A stretch of DNA of 64,000 nt from Pseudomonas frederiksbergensis (GCF_017114915.1 NZ_JAAUOE010000002.1:186001-250000); one strand, 5' to 3'; counted from the first letter of the stretch, positions 8,458 to 17,879 are shown. Notes: generated from the sequence alone by a model not told the origin. Numbers and translations are program-made.

Positions 8458-9848
8458 CCATCGACAACCGCATCCAGGTCGTGTTGATCGACGACGATCC
8501 CCACCTGCGCCAGGCCTTGAGCCAGACCCTGGACCTGGCCGGCCTGAAGATCCTGCCGCTCGCTGAAGCCAAGGGCCTGGCCGGGCAACTGGAACGCGAC
8601 TGGCCGGGCGTGGTGGTCAGTGACATCCGCATGCCGGGCATGGACGGCCTCGAACTGCTGACCGATCTCCACGCCCAGGACCCGGAGCTGCCGGTGCTGC
8701 TGATCACCGGCCACGGCGATGTGCCACTGGCCGTACAAGCCATGCGCGCCGGGGCCTATGACTTTCTGGAAAAACCTTTCGCCAGTGACGCCCTGCTCGA
8801 CAGCGTGCGCCGTGCCCTGGCCTTGCGCCGGCTGGTGCTGGACAACCGCAGCCTGCGTCTGGCCCTGAGCGATCGCAACGAGCTGAGCGCTCGACTGGTC
8901 GGGCAATCGGCGCCGATGCTGCGCCTGCGCGAGCAGATCGGTGCGCTGGCAGCGACCAAGGCCGACGTGCTGATCCTCGGCGAAACCGGTGCGGGCAAGG
9001 AAGTGGTGGCCCGCGCACTGCACGATTTGTCGAGTCGACGTAACGGCCCGTTCGTGGCAATCAACGCCGGGGCCCTGGCCGAGTCGGTGGTGGAAAGCGA
9101 GCTGTTCGGTCACGAGCCCGGTGCGTTCACCGGCGCGCAGAAGCGCCGCATCGGCAAGTTCGAATTCGCCAACGGCGGCACATTGTTCCTCGATGAAATC
9201 GAAAGCATGAGCCTGGACGTGCAGGTGAAATTGCTGCGCTTGCTGCAAGAGCGGGTCGTCGAGCGGTTGGGCGGCAACCAGCAAATCCCGCTGGACATCC
9301 GCATCATTGCCGCAACCAAGGAAGACCTGCGGCAATCCGCCGATCAAGGGCGCTTCCGTGCCGACTTGTATTACCGCCTGAACGTCGCACCGTTGCGCAT
9401 TCCGCCATTGCGCGAGCGGGGCGAAGATGCGCTGATGCTGTTCCAGCATTTCGCCGACGAAGCCAGCGCCCGCCACGGCTTGCCGCCCCACGAACTGCAA
9501 CCGGGGCAACGGGCGCTGCTGCTGCGTCACAGCTGGCCAGGCAACGTGCGGGAACTGCAGAACGCCGCCGAACGTTTTGCCCTTGGCCTGGAACTGGCAC
9601 TGGACAACAGCGCGCCGGATGGCGGAGTTGGCAGCACGGTTGAAGTGGTCAGCGGCGGCCTGAGCGAGCAAGTGGAGAACTTCGAGAAGAGTCTGATTGC
9701 CGCCGAACTGGCGCGCTCGCACAGTTCCCTGCGCAGCCTTGCCGAAGCGCTCGGCATTCCGCGTAAAACCTTGCACGACAAACTGCGCAAGCATGGCCTG
9801 AACTTCGCCGACAGCGGCGCCAGCAGCCACACTGACGAACTCGATTGA
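8454..9848 (+). CDS. dctD: sigma54-dependent C4-dicarboxylate response regulator
   Basis: The NtrC-family partner of DctB; when phosphorylated it activates sigma54 promoters of dicarboxylate transport genes. Domains: receiver (about 8-120, phospho-acceptor Asp57 in SDIRMPGMDG), AAA+ domain (about 145-380) with Walker A GETGAGKE, the sigma54-contacting GAFTGA loop and Walker B FLDEIE, and a C-terminal Fis-type helix-turn-helix (LAEALGIPRKTLHDKLRKHGL). The ATGA overlap with dctB indicates coupled translation. No dctA or dctPQM lies in the window, so the target is elsewhere. Confidence 0.95.
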   Translation: MTIDNRIQVVLIDDDPHLRQALSQTLDLAGLKILPLAEAKGLAGQLERDWPGVVVSDIRMPGMDGLELLTDLHAQDPELPVLLITGHGDVPLAVQAMRAGAYDFLEKPFASDALLDSVRRALALRRLVLDNRSLRLALSDRNELSARLVGQSAPMLRLREQIGALAATKADVLILGETGAGKEVVARALHDLSSRRNGPFVAINAGALAESVVESELFGHEPGAFTGAQKRRIGKFEFANGGTLFLDEIESMSLDVQVKLLRLLQERVVERLGGNQQIPLDIRIIAATKEDLRQSADQGRFRADLYYRLNVAPLRIPPLRERGEDALMLFQHFADEASARHGLPPHELQPGQRALLLRHSWPGNVRELQNAAERFALGLELALDNSAPDGGVGSTVEVVSGGLSEQVENFEKSLIAAELARSHSSLRSLAEALGIPRKTLHDKLRKHGLNFADSGASSHTDELD

Positions 9849-9888
9849 GCTACCGTCAAATCACCATCTTCATACAAGAGACCCCTGC

Positions 9889-10344
9889 ATGAGCCGCGAC
9901 AGTCGTCACCTGGAATCGATTCTCCATCACGACATTCCCCTGACGCGGGACATGGGCCTCAAAGTGCTCGACTGGCACGACCAACAACTGCGCCTGCACC
10001 TGCCGCTTGCGCCCAACGTCAATCACAAGAGCACCATGTTCGGTGGCAGCCTGTATTGCGGCGCAGTGCTGGCCGGCTGGGGCTGGCTGCATTTACGTTT
10101 GCGCGAAGAAGGCATCGAAGACGGGCACATCGTGATTCAGGAAGGGCAGATCAGCTATCCGCTGCCGGTCACCATGGACGCGACGGCGATTTGCCAGGCA
10201 CCGAGTGCTGCCGTGTGGAGGAAGTTTGTGGCGATGTATCGACGCTATGGTCGGGCGCGGTTGACGCTGCATTCGCGGATTGTGAATTCAGCGAGTGATG
10301 AGGATGCGGTGAGGTTTACCGGGCAGTACGTCCTTCACCGATGA
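9889..10344 (+). CDS. YiiD C-terminal-type thioesterase
   Basis: A 151-residue hot-dog-fold protein resembling the C-terminal domain of E. coli YiiD, a putative acyl-CoA thioesterase. The segment NVNHKSTMFGGSLYCGAVLAGWGWLHL matches the family's central helix and the preceding loop. No membrane segment or signal is present. It starts 40 bases after dctD on the same strand and may be cotranscribed. The physiological substrate is unknown. A palindromic repeat (10347-10448) follows directly. Confidence 0.75.
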   Translation: MSRDSRHLESILHHDIPLTRDMGLKVLDWHDQQLRLHLPLAPNVNHKSTMFGGSLYCGAVLAGWGWLHLRLREEGIEDGHIVIQEGQISYPLPVTMDATAICQAPSAAVWRKFVAMYRRYGRARLTLHSRIVNSASDEDAVRFTGQYVLHR

Positions 10345-10346
10345 CT

Positions 10347-10448
10347 GATCGTTCCCACGCTCTGCGTGGGAATGCCTCTAGGGACGCTCCGCGTCCAGTG
10401 ACGCGGAGCGTCACGGGCTGCGTTCCCACGCGGAGCGTGGGAACGATC
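10347..10448. repeat. palindromic intergenic repeat, copy A
   Basis: A 102-bp element bounded by GATCGTTCCCACGC and its complement GCGTGGGAACGATC, with inner arms GGGACGCTCCGCGTC and GACGCGGAGCGTC. The whole element can fold into a cruciform. Five more copies lie at 24499-24607, 42928-43038, 46398-46506, 48634-48735 and 56574-56680. Here it fills the gap between converging genes. No ORF is present inside. Confidence 0.9.
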
Positions 10449-11282
10449 TTAATTGCGGGCCAACGCCAACAATTTCTCCCGCCAAGCCGCTTTGGCCGGC
10501 AGCGCCAGGAAGAACTCATTCAACAACGATTCCCGCGCCGGATAGCAGAACGGCTCACCGCTCAAATCCAGCACCTCGCCGCCGGCTCCTTCCAGTACGC
10601 CTTGAGCCGCGGCTGTGTCCCACTGCGAAGTCGGCGCCAAGCGCGGATAACAATCCGCCGCCCCTTCCGCCAGCAGGCAAAACTTCAGCGAACTGCCGAT
10701 ATTGGCCAGTTGCAGCTCACCCAGGCTGTCGCTCAATCCCGCAAGTAGCCGCTCCTGCTCAGGGCTCGAATGCCGACGACTGGCAACCACCGTGAAGGCT
10801 TCACCCGCAGCCGGAACCTCGCGCACCTGGATCGGCAACGGCTCGGCGCCTTTATCGCCACGCCAGGCGCCCAGCCCGGAACCGCCGGCATAAAAGCGCC
10901 CGTTGGTCGGCATCGACACCACGCCGAACACCACACGCCCCTGCTCGATCAGTGCAATGTTGACGGTGAACTCTTCGCTGCCGGAGATGAACTCCTTGGT
11001 CCCATCCAACGGATCGACCAGCCACCAGCGCTGCCACCCGGCGCGCACACTCTGAGGAATGTTGGCGTCCTCTTCGGACAGCACCGGAATGCTCGGATCC
11101 AGCGCCGTCAGCCCGGCCAGAATCACATGGTGAGCGGCCATGTCGGCGGCCGTGACCGGGGAATCATCGGACTTTGCCGTCACGGCAACATTGACCCGCC
11201 AGAATGGAAGAATCGCCTCGCCAGCCTGCAATGCCAGTTCAACCACCGGCGCCATCAACGGATGGGGGAAATTCAGCGTCAT
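10449..11282 (-). CDS. cysQ: 3'(2'),5'-bisphosphate nucleotidase
   Basis: It removes the 3'-phosphate from adenosine 3',5'-bisphosphate, a by-product of sulfate assimilation. The 277-residue inositol-monophosphatase-fold protein has the metal-binding motifs LSEED, VDPLDGTKEF and WDTAAAQGVLEGAGG. Its ATG overlaps the nudE stop by four bases (ATGA), so the two form an operon. The stop abuts repeat copy A. Together with the sulfur operons downstream it reflects active sulfur metabolism, but genes are not contiguous. Confidence 0.93.
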   Translation of the reverse strand: MTLNFPHPLMAPVVELALQAGEAILPFWRVNVAVTAKSDDSPVTAADMAAHHVILAGLTALDPSIPVLSEEDANIPQSVRAGWQRWWLVDPLDGTKEFISGSEEFTVNIALIEQGRVVFGVVSMPTNGRFYAGGSGLGAWRGDKGAEPLPIQVREVPAAGEAFTVVASRRHSSPEQERLLAGLSDSLGELQLANIGSSLKFCLLAEGAADCYPRLAPTSQWDTAAAQGVLEGAGGEVLDLSGEPFCYPARESLLNEFFLALPAKAAWREKLLALARN

Positions 11283-11845
11283 GGCAGGAATACCCCGCGC
11301 TGAGTCAGCAAATCACGGGCCAGATACAGCGCCGCCAAGGCACGGCCCTCAGTGAATCGCGGGTTCTGCGCCAACGCCGACAATTCACGCAGATTGATCT
11401 TGTCCATCCCCATCGGCTCGGGCTCGTCACCCTCCAGGCGTTCTTCGTACAGATCGGTGGCCAGCACCACCTGGATCTTCTGGCTCATGTAGCCAGGTGA
11501 CAACGACAACTCAGTCAGATGCTCCAGCTGCCGCGCGCCATACCCGGCCTCTTCCTTGAGCTCGCGCTCGGCCGCCGCCAGCACGTCTTCGCCCGGCTCG
11601 ATCAAGCCTTTGGGCAGGGACAGCTCGTAGGCATCGGTGCCGCCACAGTATTCCTCCACCAGCACCGCGTGATCCGCGTCGAGCATCGCCACGATCATCA
11701 CCGCGCCATAACCGGCGCCTTTGCCGACCAGGCGCTCGTAGGTGCGCTCCACGCCATTGGAAAAACGCAACTTCAGCTCTTCGACGCAGAACAATCGGCT
11801 GGTGGCGACGATCTCGCGGGCAAGTACGGTGGGTTTCTGGCGCAT
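11279..11845 (-). CDS. nudE: ADP-sugar-type Nudix hydrolase NudE
   Basis: A Nudix pyrophosphatase hydrolysing ADP-ribose, NADH and diadenosine polyphosphates. The Nudix box is complete (residues about 95-117, GLIEPGED...RELKEEAGYG). 188 residues is the normal size. AAGGAG lies just upstream of the start. It is the first gene of nudE-cysQ. In E. coli nudE lies near yrfG, hslR and hslO; yrfG is divergent next door here. Confidence 0.93.
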   Translation of the reverse strand: MRQKPTVLAREIVATSRLFCVEELKLRFSNGVERTYERLVGKGAGYGAVMIVAMLDADHAVLVEEYCGGTDAYELSLPKGLIEPGEDVLAAAERELKEEAGYGARQLEHLTELSLSPGYMSQKIQVVLATDLYEERLEGDEPEPMGMDKINLRELSALAQNPRFTEGRALAALYLARDLLTQRGVFLP

Positions 11846-11910
11846 AGACGGCTCCTTGGCGTAAGCGGGTTACTATACCCGGGCTATCGCTAATGCTGGG
11901 CAATTCATCT

Positions 11911-11997
11911 GGGAGTGGGCTTGCTCGCGAAAATGGCGTGTCAGTCGACGTTAATGTTGCCTGGCACACCGTCTTCGCGAGCAAGCCCGCTCCTACA
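11911..11997. repeat. REP-like inverted repeat
   Basis: The arms GGGAGTGGGCTTGCTCGCGA and TCGCGAGCAAGCCCGCTCCT are near-perfect complements flanking a centre that itself contains TGTCAG/TGGCACA words. It lies between divergent nudE and yrfG. The same family is at 37385-37475 and, degenerate, at 33438-33524. Confidence 0.85.
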
Positions 11998-12053
11998 GGG
12001 CCTATCCTGATTGTTTACCTCGGATATCTTTTTTACCGCTGGAGAAGTTTTTT

Positions 12054-12716
12054 ATGTCCCTGCTGCCCTGGCGCGACATCGATACCGTTTTGCTGGATAT
12101 GGACGGCACGCTGCTGGACCTGCACTACGACAACCATTTCTGGATGGAGCACCTGCCAAAGCGTTATGCCGAGCTGCACGGGGTGAGCCTGGCCATGGCA
12201 GAGCTGGAATTGCAGCCGCTGTTCGAACGCCATGCCGGTCAGTTGCAATGGTATTGCCTGGACTTCTGGAGCGCCGAGCTGAAACTGTCGGTGCGCGAGC
12301 TGAAACTGGAAACCGCGCACCTGATCGCCCTGCGCCCGGATGCAGACACTTTTCTGGCGGCGATCAAACGGGCTGGCAAACGCGTGGTGCTGATCACCAA
12401 CGCCCACCGCGATTCGCTGTCATTGAAACTGGAAAAAATTGAACTGGCGCCATATTTCGAGCGGTTGATCAGCTCCCACGATTACGGTTTCGCCAAGGAA
12501 AACCCGCAGTTCTGGGATGCCTTGCAGGCCGACATCGGCTTCGACCCGGCGCGCAGTCTGTTTATCGACGACACTTTGCCGATCCTGCGCAGCGCACGCA
12601 ATTTTGGCGTGGCACACCTGTTGGCCGTGAGCGAGCCGGACAGCCGTAAAGGGCCGAAGGACACGGCCGAGTTTGCGGCGGTGGGGGATTATCGGGAGCT
12701 CATCGCAGGGCTTTAG
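12054..12716 (+). CDS. yrfG: HAD-superfamily GMP/IMP nucleotidase YrfG
   Basis: A HAD phosphatase that dephosphorylates purine nucleotides such as GMP and IMP. HAD motif I is DMDGTLLDL (nucleophilic Asp near residue 16), motif II is ITNAH, and motif III/IV is FAKEN...FIDDTLP. 220 residues matches the family. The ATG at 12054 is preceded by GGAGAAG about ten bases away. In E. coli it sits between nudE and hslR; hslR here lies 17 kb away. Confidence 0.9.
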   Translation: MSLLPWRDIDTVLLDMDGTLLDLHYDNHFWMEHLPKRYAELHGVSLAMAELELQPLFERHAGQLQWYCLDFWSAELKLSVRELKLETAHLIALRPDADTFLAAIKRAGKRVVLITNAHRDSLSLKLEKIELAPYFERLISSHDYGFAKENPQFWDALQADIGFDPARSLFIDDTLPILRSARNFGVAHLLAVSEPDSRKGPKDTAEFAAVGDYRELIAGL

Positions 12717-12761
12717 ACCGAGTCGCCTGCATCGCGGGCAAGCCACGCTCCCACCGGATCT

Positions 12762-12790
12762 GTGTCGTTCGCATCCTTCGTGAACGACAC
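12762..12790. repeat. inverted repeat behind yrfG
   Basis: GTGTCGTTC (12762-12770) and GAACGACAC (12782-12790) are perfect 9-bp arms around an 11-nt loop. It follows a REP-like half element (12731-12752, TCGCGGGCAAGCC...CTCCCAC). No T run follows, so this is not a standard terminator. Confidence 0.6.
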
Positions 12791-12917
12791 CATTGCGGTA
12801 TGGGTTCCAGACGCCCAAGACTAGACCAGCCTCTTAAAGTCCGGTTCCCAGCCGACCAATGACCCAACCCCGCGCAGGCGGTAGAATCGCAAACCTTGCC
12901 TGCGCCCTGGAGCGAAG

Positions 12918-13805
12918 ATGGACATCAAGCAGCTCAAATTCCTCATCGCTCTGGACGAAACCCGCCACTTCGGCCAGGCCGCCGCACGTTGTCACATCAC
13001 CCAGCCAACCCTGTCCATGCGCCTGCGCAGTCTCGAAGAAGAACTCGAATTGCCGCTGGTCAATCGCGGTCAACGCTTCGAAGGTTTCACCGCGCCGGGC
13101 GAGCGCGTGCTGGCGTGGGCGCGTACGGTACTGGCAGCTTACGACGGCTTGCAGGCCGAAGCGGCGGCCTGCCGCGGCAACCTCGTGGGTACGTTGCGCC
13201 TGGGCGTGGTGCCATTGTCGAGTTTCGACCCGGTGCCGCTGATGCAACGCCTGCACGCCGAACACCCGAACCTGCGCTTCGAACTCTCGGCCCTGAGTTC
13301 CGAGCAGATCCTCGAACAACTGGCAAACAACCGTCTCGACCTTGGCGTGTCGTACCTGGAGCATCTGGACGGCGAGCGTTTCGATTCCCTGGCCTTTAGC
13401 GAAACCCGCATGGGCTTGCTCTACGATCAGCGTTTCTTCAGTTTCGGCGAGGCGCCACTGAGTTGGGAGTCGCTGATTGAACTGCCCTTGGGCATGCTCA
13501 CTAGCGGCATGCATTTTCGCCAGTCCATCGACCATAACTTTCACAGCCGTGGCCTGACCCCACAGCCGTTGCTGCAAACCGACGCGGTCCACCAATTGTT
13601 ACAAGCGGTACACGGTGGTCTGTGTTGCGCGGTGATGCCGCTGGACAGCGGCCTCGAAAACCTCACCGATCATTTGCGACTGCAGCCCATCGAAAACGCC
13701 CGGACCCTTGCCCGGCTGGGGCTGATCATGCGTCGCAGCGCGCCGCGTTCGGCACTTGCAGAAGCCTGTTTCGCGATCTATCAGAAATCACTGACGGTCT
13801 CTTGA
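12918..13805 (+). CDS. LysR-family regulator next to formate-dehydrogenase-like genes
   Basis: A 295-residue LysR-type activator/repressor. The N-terminal winged helix-turn-helix (residues 1-60, KQLKFLIALDETRHFGQAAARCHITQPTLSMRLRSLEEEL; here given as positions 4-43) is followed by a periplasmic-binding-like effector domain from about 90 (GTLRLGVVPLSSFDPVPL). It is on the same strand, 94 bases ahead of fdhD and the YdeP-type oxidoreductase. LysR proteins usually control neighbouring genes, so those are the likely targets; the effector is unknown. Confidence 0.85.
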   Translation: MDIKQLKFLIALDETRHFGQAAARCHITQPTLSMRLRSLEEELELPLVNRGQRFEGFTAPGERVLAWARTVLAAYDGLQAEAAACRGNLVGTLRLGVVPLSSFDPVPLMQRLHAEHPNLRFELSALSSEQILEQLANNRLDLGVSYLEHLDGERFDSLAFSETRMGLLYDQRFFSFGEAPLSWESLIELPLGMLTSGMHFRQSIDHNFHSRGLTPQPLLQTDAVHQLLQAVHGGLCCAVMPLDSGLENLTDHLRLQPIENARTLARLGLIMRRSAPRSALAEACFAIYQKSLTVS

Positions 13806-13899
13806 TCGAGCCCATCTATCGGCAGATCAGTAATAGCGATTAGACACGACACATTGACGCGCATAGGCTTAAAGCTGACTAAACCGTCGGTGATGCCTA

Positions 13900-14739
13900 A
13901 TGAACGCCAAGCGCCCTTCCGGCGCGGCGCCTGCTCTTGAAACGCCCGCGCCCGCCGCCAGCCAGACTTACAGTTACTGCAATCTTGAGTACACCGAATC
14001 GGCCAGCGCCGCACTGGCCGAGGAAGTCGCATTGGCGATCTCCTACAACGGCATCAGCCAGGCGGTCATGCTGGTGACGCCGACGGATCTTGAAGACTTC
14101 ATCGTCGGCTTCAGCCTCGGCAGCGGCATCATCGAAGACGCTTCAGACATCTATGACCTGCAACTCAGCGGCACGGGTTCGGCGCAATATGCGCAAGTGA
14201 CCATCGCCAACCGCGCCTTCTGGAACCTCAAGCAGCAGCGTCGGCAACTGGCCGGCACCAGTGGTTGCGGGCTCTGCGGCGTGGAAGCAGTGGAGCAAGC
14301 GCTGCCCGACCTCAAGGTGCTGCCCGGTGCGCCGCTGCCCCCGGCCCAATGGCTGGAGGGTCTGCGCCATCGCATCGGCGAATTCCAGCCGCTGGGCCAG
14401 CATTGCGGCGCGGTGCATGCGGCGGTGTTTATGAACAGTCAAGGCCAATTGCTGCTGGGCCGCGAAGACATCGGCCGACATAACGCCCTCGACAAACTGA
14501 TCGGCGGGCTGATCCGCCAGAAAATCCCGACCACCGGTGGTCTGGCGATCGTCACCAGTCGTTGCAGCCTAGAGTTGATCCAGAAAGTGTTACGCGCCGG
14601 CATCCAGACCTTGGTCAGCCTGTCGTCGCCCACTAGTCTTGCCGTGCAATGGGCCCGTCGACACAACCTCAATCTCATCCACCTACCTCAGAAAAGTGCA
14701 CCGAGGGTCTACAGCCCTGCGTTGGAGAATCAAGCGTGA
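13900..14739 (+). CDS. fdhD: formate dehydrogenase accessory sulfurtransferase
   Basis: FdhD passes sulfur from IscS to the bis-MGD molybdenum cofactor, which activates formate-dehydrogenase-type enzymes. The essential CxxC pair is present in SGCGLCGVE (Cys123, Cys126). The C-terminal GREDIGRHNALDKLIGG and TSRCSLEL motifs are typical. Length is 279 residues. The stop overlaps the GTG start of the next gene by four bases, so sulfurtransferase and its client enzyme are coupled. Confidence 0.95.
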   Translation: MNAKRPSGAAPALETPAPAASQTYSYCNLEYTESASAALAEEVALAISYNGISQAVMLVTPTDLEDFIVGFSLGSGIIEDASDIYDLQLSGTGSAQYAQVTIANRAFWNLKQQRRQLAGTSGCGLCGVEAVEQALPDLKVLPGAPLPPAQWLEGLRHRIGEFQPLGQHCGAVHAAVFMNSQGQLLLGREDIGRHNALDKLIGGLIRQKIPTTGGLAIVTSRCSLELIQKVLRAGIQTLVSLSSPTSLAVQWARRHNLNLIHLPQKSAPRVYSPALENQA

Positions 14740-17084
14740 GTCAACATCAACAAGCCGACCAGAAACCCGTTCCACGTTACAAGCCCTATAAGGGCGCGGC
14801 CGGTGGCTGGGGCGCGCTGGCCAGCGTTGCCCGGGCCTGGTTGACCAGCGACAACGCGTTGAAAAATCTGCGCATGATGCTCAAGACCAACAAGAACGGC
14901 GGGTTCGACTGCCCCGGTTGCGCCTGGGGCGATTCTCAGGAAGGCGGCATGGTGATGTTCTGCGAGAACGGCGCCAAAGCAGTGAACTGGGAAGCGACCA
15001 AACGGCGTGTCGATGGCAAATTCTTCGCCAGACACAGTGTCACCTCGTTGCTGGAACAGAGCGACTACTGGCTTGAATATCAGGGCCGCCTGACCGAGCC
15101 ATTGAGCTACAACGCCGAAACCGATCGTTACCAACCCATTAGCTGGGAAGACGCCTTCGCGCTGATCGGCAAACATCTGCAGAACCTGTCGAGCCCGAAT
15201 CAAGCCGAGTTCTACACATCCGGCCGCGCCAGCAATGAAGCGGCGTACCTCTATCAGCTGTTCGTGCGCGCCTACGGCACCAACAACTTCCCCGACTGCT
15301 CGAACATGTGCCACGAAGCCAGCGGTGTGGCATTGGCCCAAAGCGTCGGAGTCGGCAAAGGCACGGTGACCTTCGACGATTTCGAACATGCAGATGCAAT
15401 TTTTGTCTGGGGCCAAAACCCTGGCACCAACCACCCGCGGATGCTCGAACCGCTGCGCGAAGCGGTGAAACGCGGTGCGCAGGTGGTGTGCATCAATCCG
15501 CTTAAAGAGCGCGGCCTGGAACGCTTCCAGCACCCGCAACACCCGATCGAAATGCTCACCAACGGCGACAAGCCGACCAACACTGCTTACTTCCGTCCGG
15601 CACTGGGCGGTGACATGGCGATCATGCGCGGCATGGCCAAGTTCCTGCTGCAGTGGGAGCGCGATGCGCAGAAGACGGGTGAGCCTGCGGTGTTCGACCA
15701 CGACTTCCTCAATGAACACAGCGTCAACGTTCTGGAATACCTCGGCATCGTCGACGACACCCCATGGGAGCAGATCGTCGAGCAATCCGGCTTGCCCCTG
15801 GTGGACATCGAGCAAGCAGCGCGCATGTACGCCAAGGGCAAGAACGTGATCATGTGCTGGGCGATGGGCATCACCCAGCATCGCCATTCGGTGCCGACCA
15901 TCCAGGAAATCGCCAACCTGATGCTGCTGCGCGGCAACATTGGCCGGCCGGGTGCCGGTCTGTGCCCGGTGCGTGGCCACAGTAACGTGCAGGGCGACCG
16001 GACGATGGGCATCAATGAACGTCCGCCGGTGGCGTTCCTCGACTCCCTGGAGCGGCGCTTCCAGTTCAAGGTCCCGCGTGAAAACGGTCACAACGTGGTC
16101 GAGGCGATTCACGCCATGGCCGAAGGCCGTTCGAAAGTCTTCATCGGCCTGGGCGGCAACTTCGCCCAAGCCACCCCGGACAGCCCACGGACCTTCCAGG
16201 CCTTGAGCAACTGCGACCTGACCGTGCAGATCAGCACCAAGCTCAACCGCAGCCATTTGGCCCACGGTAAAGACGCGCTGATCCTGCCGTGCCTGGGCCG
16301 TACCGACATCGATATCCAGACCGAAGGCGCCCAGGCGGTGACGGTGGAAGACTCCTTCAGCATGGTCCACGCCTCCAACGGTCAGTTGCAGCCGTTGTCG
16401 AACCTGATGCGCTCGGAGCCTGCAATCATCGCCGGCATCGCCGCCGCGACCTTGGGCAACCAACCGGTGGACTGGAACTGGCTGGTAGCCGATTACAACC
16501 GCATCCGCGACCTGATCGCCGACACCATCCCGGGTTTCCGGGACTTCAACGAGAAAATCCAGAACCCGGGCGGTTTCTACCTGGGCAGCAGTGCCGGCGC
16601 ACGTCGCTGGAACACTCCATCGGGTCGGGCCAATTTCCGCCCGAACATCCTGCCCAAAGACCTGGTGCATGAACGCACCCGCGCCACCGGCGTGCTGCCC
16701 GACCTGATCATGCAGTCGATGCGCTCCCATGATCAGTACAACACCACTGTTTATGGCCTCAATGATCGTTATCGCGGGGTGAAAGGTCAGCGGGATGTGC
16801 TGTTCGTCAATGAGGCTGACATCATTCGCCTGGGCTTCAAACCGGGGCAGAAAGCAGACATCGTTTCAATCTGGGATGACGGTCGTGAGCGGCGGGTGAA
16901 GGGCTTTACACTGTTGGCGTTTGATATTCCTGCCGGGCAAGCGGCCGCTTACTACCCGGAAGTGAATCCGTTGGTGCCGCTGGAAAGCATCGGAGATGGC
17001 AGCCATACGCCGACGTCGAAGTTCGTGGCGATCCGGTTGGAAGCGGCGAGTGAGACGGGGTTGATCATGGCGAAGTCGGCTTAA
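14736..17084 (+). CDS. FdhF/YdeP-type molybdopterin oxidoreductase
   Basis: A 782-residue cytoplasmic bis-MGD oxidoreductase alpha subunit. Cys59 and Cys62 (CPGCAWGD) lie where the family binds its iron-sulfur cluster. The cofactor-binding core runs from about 120 to 560 (FYTSGRASNEAAY, WGQNPGTNHPRML, GLCPVRGHSNVQGDRTMG) and a dinucleotide-binding beta-barrel domain lies near 670-775. GTG 14736 is the start: it overlaps the fdhD stop (GTGA) and has GGAG eight bases upstream. YdeP relatives are linked to acid resistance in E. coli; the true substrate is not settled, and formate is an assumption from the name. No partner electron-transfer subunit is nearby. Confidence 0.9.
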   Translation: MSQHQQADQKPVPRYKPYKGAAGGWGALASVARAWLTSDNALKNLRMMLKTNKNGGFDCPGCAWGDSQEGGMVMFCENGAKAVNWEATKRRVDGKFFARHSVTSLLEQSDYWLEYQGRLTEPLSYNAETDRYQPISWEDAFALIGKHLQNLSSPNQAEFYTSGRASNEAAYLYQLFVRAYGTNNFPDCSNMCHEASGVALAQSVGVGKGTVTFDDFEHADAIFVWGQNPGTNHPRMLEPLREAVKRGAQVVCINPLKERGLERFQHPQHPIEMLTNGDKPTNTAYFRPALGGDMAIMRGMAKFLLQWERDAQKTGEPAVFDHDFLNEHSVNVLEYLGIVDDTPWEQIVEQSGLPLVDIEQAARMYAKGKNVIMCWAMGITQHRHSVPTIQEIANLMLLRGNIGRPGAGLCPVRGHSNVQGDRTMGINERPPVAFLDSLERRFQFKVPRENGHNVVEAIHAMAEGRSKVFIGLGGNFAQATPDSPRTFQALSNCDLTVQISTKLNRSHLAHGKDALILPCLGRTDIDIQTEGAQAVTVEDSFSMVHASNGQLQPLSNLMRSEPAIIAGIAAATLGNQPVDWNWLVADYNRIRDLIADTIPGFRDFNEKIQNPGGFYLGSSAGARRWNTPSGRANFRPNILPKDLVHERTRATGVLPDLIMQSMRSHDQYNTTVYGLNDRYRGVKGQRDVLFVNEADIIRLGFKPGQKADIVSIWDDGRERRVKGFTLLAFDIPAGQAAAYYPEVNPLVPLESIGDGSHTPTSKFVAIRLEAASETGLIMAKSA

Positions 17085-17131
17085 TTCAAGATCAAAGATC
17101 GCTGATACAACTACTATCAAACACCCACAAA

Positions 17132-17162
17132 AAAGGCCGTTTTTATATAAAAACGGCCTTTG
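17132..17162. terminator. perfect bidirectional terminator
   Basis: AAAGGCCGTTTTT and AAAAACGGCCTTT form a perfect 13-bp stem with a 4-5 nt loop, about 50 bases after the oxidoreductase stop. T-rich flanks on both strands allow it to act in either direction. Confidence 0.9.
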
Positions 17163-17316
17163 ATAAGTAGCTAAAGACCGGCGAAAAACACTTAAGTTCC
17201 GCCCAAAAAACAGCAACTTATAGAAATGTGCTCAAGTCGTGTTATTCGTCGGATTTCTATTGTCACAACCACAACACAGCCTCAGGATCGCGCCGTCATC
17301 CCCTTGAGGTTCCTCT

Positions 17317-17811
17317 ATGAAGTTCTCCTCGATTCTCTTGTTGTCCCTTGGCCTGGTCAGTGGCTTTGCGTCTGCTGGCGGCACCACCGAAGCAGGTGTG
17401 GGCGGCGCATTGGGCGGGGTTCTTGGCTCGGTCGTCGGTCAATCGCTAGGCGGCAGTACAGGTTCAACCATTGGCGCGGCCCTGGGCGGCGCGGGTGGTA
17501 GCGCAGTTGGCGCAGACAAACGCAGCCGTGGCGAAGCCGCCATTGGCGGTGCGTTGGGCGCAGCTGGCGGTAACGTGGTCGGCCGCAGCATGGGCGGCAC
17601 CACCGGTAGCCTGATCGGCTCCGCAGCAGGCGGCGGCGCCGGTGGCGCGCTGGGTAACTACATGGGCAACAAGAGCGATCGCGAAGATGATCGTCGTTCC
17701 TATCGTCGTGGTTATGACGATGATGATCGTCGCTACTACCGTGGTCACCCAGGTCGCGGCCATGCCTACGGCCATCGCAAGCATAAACATCGCTATCACG
17801 ATGACGACTGA
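17317..17811 (+). CDS. exported glycine-zipper protein
   Basis: A 164-residue protein with a Sec signal peptide (residues 1-20, MKFSSILLLSLGLVSGFASA). The mature part is a long run of G/A/S-rich glycine-zipper repeats (about 25-120; GGALGG, GGAGG, GSLIGS) that resemble membrane-associated glycine zippers. The last 45 residues are highly charged, with alternating RRxYDDDDRRYY and a His/Lys-rich tail (RGHAYGHRKHKHRYHDDD) that could bind metal ions. GAGG lies upstream of the ATG. It is monocistronic between two terminators. Function unknown; an envelope-stress or surface role is only a guess. Confidence 0.75.
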   Translation: MKFSSILLLSLGLVSGFASAGGTTEAGVGGALGGVLGSVVGQSLGGSTGSTIGAALGGAGGSAVGADKRSRGEAAIGGALGAAGGNVVGRSMGGTTGSLIGSAAGGGAGGALGNYMGNKSDREDDRRSYRRGYDDDDRRYYRGHPGRGHAYGHRKHKHRYHDDD

Positions 17812-17842
17812 GGCTTGAATCGCCTCGTCGACCGGTAGATCC

Positions 17843-17875
17843 AAAAATCGCAGCCCCAGGGCTGCGATTTTTTTT
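17843..17875. terminator. shared terminator of converging genes
   Basis: AAAAATCGCAGCC pairs with GGCTGCGATTTTT around CCAG, then TTTT. It lies between the ends of the glycine-zipper gene (+) and the thioesterase gene (-) and can serve both. Confidence 0.9.
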
Positions 17876-17879
17876 GCCC

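Noticed and set aside
14730..16730. Long open frame antisense to the YdeP-type oxidoreductase (and similar ones opposite tex, gshA and recQ)
   Set aside because: High GC and strong third-position bias create long antisense frames; these lack Shine-Dalgarno sites and any recognisable protein, while the opposite strand encodes known enzymes.
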